The translations under genes were made by a program, and so were the position numbers. Of a DNA stretch of 64,000 bases, positions 61,101 to 62,687 are shown in pieces (positions within the stretch are counted from its first letter, which is position 1; each line of letters opens with the position of its first letter). Origin of the DNA: Eumeta japonica (Eukaryota > Arthropoda > Insecta > Lepidoptera > Psychidae); the NCBI GenBank assembly GCA_005406025.1, contig BGZK01001219.1:124001-188000 (forward strand). Reading direction: 5' to 3'. The notes under the pieces were generated by a model. It saw only the letters and a list, made by a program, of their open reading frames with translations, was not told the origin of the DNA and made no database searches.

Positions 61101-62616
61101 TATAGGTCATAGGTCAAGTTTGACCACTCGCCCCGCGACTGTGATAACGATCATCAGCGCTCCCCGACTTGCACTGTACCATATGGAAGACCTGGTAGAA
61201 GATCAGATCCAAGTCGTTCAATATGAACTAGTGTGTGTCTCAGCATTGGAGTGATTCACAACCTGATGTGACAACATCATAGGCATAGATAATAAACATA
61301 CATTGGAAACACGATTCTTTTAATTATTACCACAGAATGATTTTGAAATTATGTCTTGGCCATTTCATCAAACAACAGGGGAATATTTTCTAAACTACAT
61401 ATCTTTAATTGTTACTATCAATCACCACTTGTCATATATGAATCAATTATGAAATAACATAGTATTAGAAACTGAAATTGCGATATCTCAAATACTATGT
61501 TATTTTTGACGTGACAACGTCTTAAATTAGGTTGCGGCTGGGAGTCACTTATGAAAAAGTGTAACGCTCGGTAACGTAACGATGAGTCACCGAACGAGAG
61601 AGGCCCGCCGAATGCCTTGCGTCTCTCTCCCACTCAACTATGATCGGTCTGCCGCGCGCAACTAGAGAATTAGTGCATAGCTTGCAAATGTATTGCAAGT
61701 TATTGTATGTATATTGTATATAAATACGTATGTATGTGTAAAGGTAAAAATAAAATTTTGTTAATATGAAATTCAGTGCGAGATTCTTTGTATAAATTAA
61801 TGTTTTAAATATAATTCTTTGTATAAATAAATGTTTTAAATTGTTACTATTATTTCATCCTTCTTCCTACTATACGAATGAATATTCACATTAAAATGAT
61901 TTTACCATTCAAAGTCGTTGTCACGTAAAACTTTCGCCCGTATACCGACTTTACAGGCAACCAAATTTTTTTAATCGATTTATGTATGAGATTTACGCTT
62001 TTCTATTTACATGTAGAATATCTAGAATACTATTGGAGTTTTAAATTTTTCAGTTTGTTCGGCTGTTCTTTGTTCGTTTGATAATATTATCTTTTATTAG
62101 GTAGGGTAAGTAGATGAACTTTTTAGGTTACGTTCGCTCACAAGGGTCAATTTTTCGTATAGCGTCCCCACGGACGCCGCTGCGGCGGGCGACGTGAGAT
62201 AGTGCTGGTGCTGGAGGGGATGCTGCTGACCGTGCCGTGGGGCGCGCTGTACGCCGGCGACGAGCCGCTGTGCGAGCGGTACGCGCTGCTGGCGGCGCCC
62301 GCGCTGGCGGCATTGAGACACCAAAAACGGGGAAGGCAAGGTTGGTATTATATAATTACTCATGATCGTATAAAAGGCAAACAAGCGTGATTTACAATTA
62401 AAATCCATTCTAAACCATTTTTCGTATTAATTTCTTTAAACAGCGTCGAATGCCGGCGCGGGAATCCCCGAAGCGAATGAAGTGGGAATGCGATGCGCAG
62501 TGGTGGGAGCTGCGCGGGTGTGCGCGGCGGCGCGCTGGGCTCCTGCGCCCGCACATCACAAAGAAGTAGAACTAGTGGGTGACATGCTAAGATGTACCCC
62601 ATTAACCGATTATCAG
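16013..62616 (+). CDS. TTC28: TTC28-like TPR-CHAT protein, partial gene (29 exons seen)
   Basis: Whole-gene entry; exons are listed separately. The spliced exons give about 1,500 codons: three N-terminal TPRs (codons 1-110), a spacer, a long array of TPRs of about 40 residues (roughly codons 160-1165), then a linker and the first part of a CHAT domain (from about codon 1190). Human TTC28 is about 2,480 residues, so the rest of CHAT and the C-terminal tail lie past the window. Order and number of TPRs match the human protein as I remember it, with near-identical stretches such as 'SNLGSSYHYRRNF'. Vertebrate TTC28 is reported to bind Aurora B and act at the spindle midzone and midbody in cytokinesis; whether the insect protein does so is unknown. 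The start codon is missing: the first exon has no in-frame ATG and begins at a splice acceptor. Two joins are out of phase (57587/59783, 60410/62163). Confidence 0.94.
16183..18325 (+). other. Intron after exon a
   Basis: GT-AG intron of 2.1 kb. It contains a repeat fragment at 16355-16405, a strong inverted repeat at 17416-17530 and a short (TA)n at 18121-18136. Confidence 0.85.
17416..17530. mobile_element. Palindromic MITE-like hairpin
   Basis: Left arm GCCTAGCATGAT ... GACTAGTCTCTCTATAG pairs with right arm CTATAGAGAGACTCTTGTC ... GTCATGCTAGAC, leaving a loop of about 40 bp. Arms are about 37 bp. No coding capacity. Confidence 0.6.
18326..18429 (+). CDS. TTC28: TTC28-like exon b: second TPR
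   Basis: Acceptor TTGTTTCAG before 18326, donor CAAG|GTCAGT. It reads SAARLKQGQFAAALQDA then AKELCPNWPKAYYRQ, the second TPR; NPKWPKAYFRQ is the human match. The join to the exon at 16013 completes an AGG Arg codon, and the last base starts the Gly codon finished at 20489. Confidence 0.93.
18430..20488 (+). other. Intron after exon b
   Basis: 2.1-kb GT-AG intron. About 440 bp of it is the retrotransposon fragment at 18721-19158; the rest is AT-rich with nothing recognised. Confidence 0.85.
18721..19158 (+). mobile_element. Non-LTR retrotransposon RT C-terminus and 3' UTR (family 'VHGRR')
   Basis: Reading frames with a few breaks give MALRIDIAFLRMLCR, then VRFMRNFLPNTLGHWNDLPS and RAHSYLKGRQCTSDSSAIAR followed by VHGRR and a stop. 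NFLP.T...WN.LPS is the standard C-terminal region of many insect non-LTR reverse transcriptases. This is the best preserved of three copies in the window. Clade not decided. Confidence 0.85.
20489..20691 (+). CDS. TTC28: TTC28-like exon c: third TPR and spacer
   Basis: Acceptor TTCTTCTAG, donor TCG|GTATGT. It reads GVALQCLGRHGEALAAF (third TPR) followed by SLKSPLRQSLEPTFNQL and KLDQSPFVLIS, the conserved spacer of TTC28 (human MKSPMRDSLEPTYQQL). It ends in phase 0 after codon 159 of the visible protein. Confidence 0.94.
24815..25035. repeat. Degenerate G/A-rich minisatellite
   Basis: Variants of GAATCGGGACC/GAACCGGAA-like units, such as AAAACCGGAACCGGAAATGA. It resembles the reverse complement of the array at 6860-7345. 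Confidence 0.55.
25553..25600. repeat. Dispersed repeat fragment (ACCGGCCAAGTGCGA type)
   Basis: AAAACCGGCCAAGTGCGATA in the best preserved form of the three copies in this window. It sits just outside the left inverted repeat of the transposon at 25632. Confidence 0.55.
25632..26858 (+). mobile_element. TA-flanked TIR transposon relic with psq-type HTH (pogo/Tigger-like)
   Basis: Left end GGGTAGATTGGATACGGTTG and right end (read on the minus strand) GGGTAGACTGGGTACGGATG match at 17 of 20 bases. Each end is flanked by TA, as for Tc1/mariner-pogo insertions. Inside, 25668-25808 and 26053-26165 look like two exons joined by a GT-AG intron. The second encodes KPRVRARKTSRGESDLSRYK, DAYEAVKTGDLLRKAAD and a stop; a +1 shift later gives SLRYLQQRH. 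That order (RKTSRG ... A.EAVK.G...RKAA ... INH..L.RYL) is the psq helix-turn-helix found in pogo-type transposases. No DDE catalytic domain is visible in 1.2 kb, so the copy is non-autonomous or decayed. Confidence 0.75.
26053..26230 (+). pseudogene. Broken psq/pogo DNA-binding domain
   Basis: Acceptor TTGTTTTATAG then RARKTSRGE ... RKAAD and a TAG stop; a frameshift beyond the stop continues the same domain (SLRYLQQRH). Lies inside the TIR element at 25632-26858. The upstream exon at 25668-25808 ends CRGDRVVFWHPK before GTAAGT. Confidence 0.6.
27468..27565 (+). CDS. TTC28: TTC28-like exon d
   Basis: Acceptor TTTTCCGCAG, donor CTCAG|GTGAGA. It reads VVGQELLAAGQYQAAVAVLE then RIGSCSLKLR, matching human VVGQELLTAGHHGASVVVLEAALKIGTCSLKLR. 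It is a short GC-rich exon isolated between introns of 6.8 and 8.3 kb. Phase 0 in, phase 2 out (Arg codon split). Confidence 0.95.
29758..30010. repeat. Degenerate tandem array, about 47-bp period
   Basis: Six diverged copies of a block like TTGAGCTCGGAAAGTTCGAA appear near 29766, 29814, 29862, 29908, 29955 and 29992. Confidence 0.5.
31978..32013. repeat. 12-bp tandem repeat, three copies
   Basis: ATATCCAAATTT three times without mismatch. Confidence 0.95.
35905..36130 (+). CDS. TTC28: TTC28-like exon e: start of the main TPR array
   Basis: Acceptor CATTCCTTGCAG, donor AAG|GTGAGT. It reads GSVFSALSSAHWALSQLD, GECRAHGNLGAAYFSQGSY and HRYQLVLAMKCK, about two TPRs with the GNLG..Y..G.Y..A signature. 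The human match is nearly continuous (GSVFSALSSAYWSLGNTE). Ends in phase 0. Confidence 0.96.
36575..36695. repeat. Degenerate C/T-rich minisatellite, short
   Basis: Blocks such as CTAATCCTGACCCTAGTTTC and TTTCCGGTCTTAATCCTG, similar in style to 6860-7345. Confidence 0.45.
37674..37722. repeat. Dispersed repeat fragment (ACCGGCCAAGTGCGA type)
   Basis: AAAACCGGCCAAATGTACCT followed by CGTGTTCGTGCC, a diverged copy. Confidence 0.4.
38773..38825. repeat. (TA)n palindrome
   Basis: ATATATGACATATATATA continuing to ATGTATGTCATATATAACAT; the ATGACAT and ATGTCAT blocks are inverted around a TA run. Confidence 0.7.
39534..39585. repeat. Near-perfect palindrome
   Basis: Two arms of about 23 bp (AACATAAT.TCAAAGTATTTG pattern and its complement) with one mismatch and a loop of about 4-6 bp. 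Confidence 0.85.
40510..40715. other. GC-rich block, insertion-like
   Basis: About 200 bp such as CCCATGCCGGCCCGTTGCGC and AACGACCGTCGTCACCAATG in very AT-rich DNA. It resembles a 3' UTR of a GC-rich retroelement, but no protein motif was seen. Confidence 0.35.
41118..41455 (-). mobile_element. Jockey-like retrotransposon 3' UTR relic
   Basis: Aligns over about 280 bp with the 3' end of the element at 62688. Both start AATATCTTTATTTCGT, keep CCAAATGCTGATTCA / CCGAATGCTGATTCA, and continue to an AATATATTCA block. Read on the minus strand it ends GAAATAAAGATATTTTTG. Confidence 0.75.
42070..42315 (+). CDS. TTC28: TTC28-like exon f: two TPRs
   Basis: Acceptor CCTTTTCAG, donor CAA|GTGAGT. It reads ASALTSLGHVYTAIGDY, ASHKQCVQLVKQMGAK and EIGNVGAVYLAMGEFDSA. 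It has 82 codons, phase 0 at both ends, so it is a self-contained pair of TPRs. The human protein has SSLGHVYTAIGDYPNALAS at the same place. Confidence 0.96.
42316..43206 (+). other. Intron after exon f
   Basis: 0.9-kb AT-rich GT-AG intron; nothing recognised. Confidence 0.85.
43207..43370 (+). CDS. TTC28: TTC28-like exon g
   Basis: Acceptor GTCTTTCAG, donor GCCAG|GTAGCA. It reads VEEARAYSNLGSSYHYRRNF, then HEQVLRIAQNLGDRAIEARA and YAGLGHAAR. This is among the best-conserved stretches of the family. Ends in a split Arg codon. Confidence 0.95.
43371..43850 (+). other. Intron after exon g
   Basis: 480-bp GT-AG intron; nothing recognised. Confidence 0.85.
43851..43926 (+). CDS. TTC28: TTC28-like exon h
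   Basis: Acceptor TATTTTCCAG, donor AAG|GTTAAA, a weak donor. It reads CAGEYTQAKKWHERQLDVAL, the second half of the TPR begun in the previous exon (human CMQDLERAKQYHEQQLGIA). The donor is fixed by the clean join to VGEGRA at 44180. Confidence 0.9.
44180..44293 (+). CDS. TTC28: TTC28-like exon i: one TPR
   Basis: Acceptor ATCTTCTAG, donor CAG|GTTACT (weak). 38 codons, phase 0 at both ends: VGEGRACSNLGIVYQLLGEH then LKLHQAHLTIARQLQ. One TPR in one symmetric exon; human GRASSNLGIIHQMKGDY aligns. Confidence 0.93.
44524..44743 (+). CDS. TTC28: TTC28-like exon j: two TPRs
   Basis: Acceptor TTTTCTAG, donor TTAG|GTAAAG. It reads DKAGMGRAYGNIGNAY, KYHKQELTISKEVHDR and ASTHGNLAVAYQALGAHD. The last stretch is almost identical to human TTC28. 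Phase 0 in, phase 1 out. Confidence 0.96.
45027..45246 (+). CDS. TTC28: TTC28-like exon k: two TPRs
   Basis: Acceptor GTTTTTCAG, donor TTAG|GTGAGA. It reads IARELKDAAGEACALLNLGN, FSQAVPYYEQHLMLSQEL and FLGYAHYCLGNYREAVR. Human LGYAHYCLGNYQEAV aligns. The first two bases complete a Gly codon, the last two start an Arg codon. Confidence 0.96.
45247..45876 (+). other. Intron after exon k
   Basis: 630-bp GT-AG intron; nothing recognised. Confidence 0.85.
45877..46150 (+). CDS. TTC28: TTC28-like exon l: two TPRs
   Basis: Acceptor GTGTTTTTCAG, donor CAG|GTAAAC. It reads YYDQDLSLAKDLQDK, GRAYCNLGLAHMALGNLE, ECQKYFLAIAH and FRALGNIGDVLIKMGDIEEA. Longest exon seen (274 bp). Phase 2 in, phase 0 out. 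Confidence 0.96.
46675..47125 (-). mobile_element. Non-LTR reverse transcriptase C-terminal fragment
   Basis: The minus strand encodes AIHNGVMICSLTYGSESWVR, QKKNESRINVVEMRSLCRMC and GVSRKDRCRNSDVRERCG. YGSE.W...K....I...EMR.LR...GV...DR.RN..VRERCG is the C-terminal signature of an insect RTE-type non-LTR element. Further 3' (lower coordinates) are traces of the expected tail. The copy carries a 67-bp tandem duplication (46878-46944 and 46945-47011), which shifts the frame. Confidence 0.8.
47612..47872. mobile_element. Fold-back (long inverted repeat) element
   Basis: Left arm 47612-47697 and right arm 47787-47872 are reverse complements over about 85 bp with scattered mismatches: ATGAAATCGATAAACTCAGA on the left, ATGAAATCGAAAAACTTAGA on the minus strand of the right. 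The 90-bp middle includes the small hairpin CGCCACCAGGTGGCG. No coding capacity, consistent with a non-autonomous fold-back or MITE. Confidence 0.85.
47920..48110. repeat. Degenerate G/A-rich minisatellite
   Basis: Units such as GAACGGGACGAGAATAGAAT and GGGACCGAAAGGAGATAGGA; same style as 24815-25035. Confidence 0.5.
48569..48667 (+). CDS. TTC28: TTC28-like exon m: one TPR
   Basis: Acceptor GGTCTACAG, donor CAG|GTATTC. 33 codons, phase 0-0: ARDRSLEAAACGALGLAR, LDAALGHHTQ. Human KDRRLEASAYAALGTAYR and KALGYHTQ align. It follows a 2.4-kb intron holding retroelement fragments. Confidence 0.93.
48668..49643 (+). other. Intron after exon m
   Basis: 1.0-kb AT-rich intron; nothing recognised. Confidence 0.85.
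49644..49760 (+). CDS. TTC28: TTC28-like exon n: one TPR
   Basis: Acceptor CTAATGCGCAG, donor CGG|GTAAAT. 39 codons, phase 0-0: ELTLRQEAGDAAGEARAHSH then LGAVHMALGHYSHAASCYR. Very GC-rich over its first half (many GCG/CGC codons) in an AT-rich setting. Confidence 0.94.
49866..49891. repeat. (TA)n microsatellite at a splice acceptor
   Basis: About 13 TA units end 3 bp before the acceptor AG of the exon at 49895, replacing the usual pyrimidine tract. Confidence 0.95.
49895..50017 (+). CDS. TTC28: TTC28-like exon o: one TPR
   Basis: 41 codons, phase 0-0: EQLERAQELQDCALEAQAYG, NLGIAKYNMGQYEDAIGYLE. The acceptor AACAG follows directly on a (TA)n run instead of a pyrimidine tract. Donor CAG|GTTCGT is weak. 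Homology on both sides (human YGNMGITKMNMNVMEEAIGY) supports both sites. Confidence 0.93.
50018..50619 (+). other. Intron after exon o
   Basis: 600-bp intron; nothing recognised. Confidence 0.85.
50620..50825 (+). CDS. TTC28: TTC28-like exon p: TPR pair
   Basis: Acceptor GGTTTTCAG, donor CATAA|GTATGT. It reads QLAILERLNSATCQLDKARA, SLADCYDALGDPDEAIKY, HEQHLALALKLNN and RAYRGLGLSHK. Human DRGRAYGNLGDCYEALGDY aligns. Last codon (Lys) is split. Confidence 0.95.
51068..51247 (+). CDS. TTC28: TTC28-like exon q: TPR
   Basis: Acceptor TTTTTGATAG, donor GCTAG|GTGAGA. It reads SVGNLQQALVCLEKRLVVSH, KAQAYGELGAVHTELHNFE and SCLEHQKNIAR. Human LQQALVCFEKRLVVAHELG is nearly the same. 180 bp with phase 2 at both ends, so it can be skipped in frame. 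Confidence 0.95.
51248..51581 (+). other. Intron after exon q
   Basis: 334-bp intron; nothing recognised. Confidence 0.85.
51582..51726 (+). CDS. TTC28: TTC28-like exon r: TPR
   Basis: Acceptor ACATTCGTAG, donor CAA|GTCAGT. It reads ELNNQLMEAEATHALGVAQA, then HAAAVRYHRNELELAHRLGL. The TPR consensus is weaker here (Ala-rich, GC-rich codons) but order and length match the human protein. Confidence 0.92.
51907..52009 (+). CDS. TTC28: TTC28-like exon s: TPR
   Basis: Acceptor CAATCACAG, donor GCCG|GTGCGT. It reads ARACGGLGAAQAAMGAHAEA and RWHEARLRHASAAG. Strongly Ala/Arg-rich with GC-rich codons. Phase 0 in, phase 1 out. Confidence 0.9.
52010..54096 (+). other. Intron after exon s
   Basis: 2.1-kb intron, about a quarter of it the retrotransposon relic at 52440-52935. 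The rest is AT-rich. Confidence 0.85.
52440..52935 (+). mobile_element. Decayed non-LTR RT C-terminus and 3' UTR (family 'VHGRR')
   Basis: In shifting frames it encodes KALVLPNLE, LPLRRNTAFLCMLLVYTMG, STFNLIPAADL, HCSTRQKYR and VYGRQ plus stop, in the order expected for the C-terminal part of the same reverse transcriptase as at 18721-19158. Many stops and shifts; an old copy. Confidence 0.75.
54097..54233 (+). CDS. TTC28: TTC28-like exon t: TPR
   Basis: Acceptor ATATCCATCAG, donor GAG|GTAGGC. It reads DVAGRAQALAELGRAHLAMG and SAVSYLRQALSATEGLA. Human SLGRTHHALQNYSQAVMYLQ aligns. Follows a 2.1-kb intron carrying a non-LTR fragment. Confidence 0.93.
54234..54721 (+). other. Intron after exon t
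   Basis: 490-bp intron; nothing recognised. Confidence 0.85.
54722..54899 (+). CDS. TTC28: TTC28-like exon u: last full TPR
   Basis: Acceptor CGATCTCCAG, donor GTAG|GTCAGT. It reads ARVRHRLGFALWSSGELEEA, KDQLQAAMAALEASVERHRD and STQHALQRILV. Human KIRHGLGLSLWASGNLEEA and SYQALQRVLV align. Phase 0 in, phase 1 out. Confidence 0.95.
54900..56010 (+). other. Intron after exon u
   Basis: 1.1-kb intron. The minus-strand frames within 55716-56090 partly mirror the exon at 56011 and show no domain. Confidence 0.85.
56011..56113 (+). CDS. TTC28: TTC28-like exon v: TPR to CHAT linker
   Basis: Acceptor TTCCATTTACAG, donor CATAG|GTAAGG. It reads ELGRNSEALLVAEKARNRSL then DACADRHTLDLHKH. Human SLGHHDEALAVAERGRTRAF aligns. 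This is the helix pair that in many TPR-CHAT proteins precedes the CHAT domain. Confidence 0.94.
56220..56377 (+). CDS. TTC28: TTC28-like exon w: start of CHAT domain
   Basis: Acceptor GTATTTCCAG, donor AAAG|GTAAAA. It reads DSWCPMTLEQLLEIVNKQKA then PILYYSLASGKLYAWLLQPL. Human SPVTIDQILEMVNGQRGLVLYYSLAAGYLYSWLL aligns. The 'YYSL..G.LY.W' strand pair is the usual opening of a CHAT domain. Confidence 0.95.
56378..56964 (+). other. Intron after exon w
   Basis: 590-bp AT-rich intron; nothing recognised. Confidence 0.85.
56965..57063 (+). CDS. TTC28: TTC28-like exon x
   Basis: Acceptor GTCATTTTAG, donor AACG|GTACTA. It reads GVLRFHQVSLAEEGDGSNSS then LPDVGLDESQSYN. Human GIVKFHEHYLGE aligns at its start, then a variable Ser/Glu-rich linker follows. 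99 bp, phase 1-1, so it is skippable in frame. Confidence 0.88.
57064..57453 (+). other. Intron after exon x, with GC-rich insert
   Basis: The stretch 57189-57299 is far GC-richer than the rest of the intron (AAGGCACGTTAAGCCGTCGG, CCGCGCCGAGCCCGCGTGCG) and ends before an A-rich AGAAAGAAATCAGAAAG run, as a retroelement 3' end would. No protein motif recognised. Confidence 0.55.
57454..57587 (+). CDS. TTC28: TTC28-like exon y: CHAT-internal linker
   Basis: Acceptor ATTATTTGCAG, donor ATC|GTATGT. It reads GGCGKLERCISEWASWARAG, DRRDTDWDSEEPERPAGAGG and LARI. Only the LE..I...R part resembles human ALEQHIASVREALG. GC-rich and low in complexity toward its end. It ends in phase 0, which does not fit the next exon recognised. 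Confidence 0.75.
57588..59782 (+). other. Intron(s) after exon y; an exon may be missing here
   Basis: 2.2-kb stretch. More than half (57890-59045) looks like a dispersed repeat. The flanking exons do not match in phase, so a short exon of length 3n+2 may lie here; I could not place it. Confidence 0.6.
57890..59045. repeat. Dispersed repeat region (GAAGTCGG type)
   Basis: TTTTGGAGTCGGTAAAA at 57928, TTTTTTGAAGTCGGTTAAAA at 58474 and TTTTTTTGAAGTCGGCTAAA at 59018 recur. A hairpin (CTTCAAAAACAACTAATTAG then TTGCTTTTGAAG) lies near 58070-58101. I recall this GAAGTCGG motif as a frequent lepidopteran repeat; element class not decided. Confidence 0.5.
59783..59901 (+). CDS. TTC28: TTC28-like exon z
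   Basis: Best acceptor CTGACCAG before 59783, donor CCAG|GTAACA. The clear part reads RNHLLNSSNYSLSSLFSVGS then VGGSVASCTAPP; human RRNNLFNRSCQSMTSLFS aligns. With this acceptor the exon needs phase 2 before it, but the exon at 57454 ends in phase 0. The 5' boundary is therefore uncertain and an exon may lie between. Confidence 0.8.
59902..60284 (+). other. Intron after exon z
   Basis: 383-bp AT-rich intron; nothing recognised. Confidence 0.8.
60285..60410 (+). CDS. TTC28: TTC28-like exon aa
   Basis: Acceptor TTTACTAG, donor CATG|GTAGGT. It reads DQVQQSRSPSDLVAGSVLLT and YYQMLLLLRDLLPASCNNSH. The LL.DLL helix corresponds to human LRALYDLLIAPM. It joins the exon at 59783 in phase 1. It ends in phase 1, which does not fit the next exon. 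Confidence 0.85.
60772..60912 (+). mobile_element. Jockey-like retrotransposon 3' tail
   Basis: CTGCCTTACGAACGAGTGG at the start and TGACGTATTTCAAGTG, then GAAATAAAGATATTTTGAAT at the end, with a TTGAATTTGA tail. Partner of 7830-8030. Its last 65 bp match the 3' end of the minus-strand element at 62688 nearly base for base. Confidence 0.8.
61500..61690. repeat. Repeat-like block
   Basis: ACGTGACAACGTCTTAAATT, GTAACGATGAGTCACCGAAC and GCGTCTCTCTCCCACTCAAC. It stands out in composition, and I recall similar text from lepidopteran repeats. A weaker echo (TGATGTGACAACATCATAGG) lies at 61264. Class unknown. Confidence 0.35.
62163..62340 (+). CDS. TTC28: TTC28-like exon ab: CHAT core
   Basis: Acceptor TTTTTCGTATAG, donor CAAG|GTTGGT (weak). 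It reads RREIVLVLEGMLLTVPWGAL, YAGDEPLCERYALLAAPALA. The 'LVLEG.L..VPW..L' motif and 'ERY.LLA.P' are hallmark CHAT elements (human LILVLEGELYLIPFALL). The in-frame stop at 62160-62162 means coding cannot extend upstream, so the start is in phase 0. Confidence 0.9.
62444..62616 (+). CDS. TTC28: TTC28-like exon ac: CHAT core, last exon in window
   Basis: Acceptor TCTTTAAACAG, donor CAG|GTCAGT. It reads MRCAVVGAARVCAAARWAPA then HHKEVELVGDMLRCTPLTDY. Human SMAAVIGNPKLPSA and AFMVSELLGCQPL align. Ends in phase 0. The segment expected next contains the CHAT His (human HFATH) and is not in this window. Confidence 0.9.
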
Positions 62617-62687
62617 GTCAGTTATTTATAAGCATGCAGAGCTACACCAGAGATATATCATATTCTGCAGCATTTGTTTCAAACCAA

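Larger units (their letters stand above)
60411..62162 (+). other. Intron(s) after exon aa; an exon may be missing here
   Basis: 1.75 kb with a retrotransposon tail (60772-60912), an open stretch at 61036-61254 without a recognised domain, and a GC-richer repeat-like block at 61500-61690. Flanking exons mismatch in phase. Confidence 0.6.
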
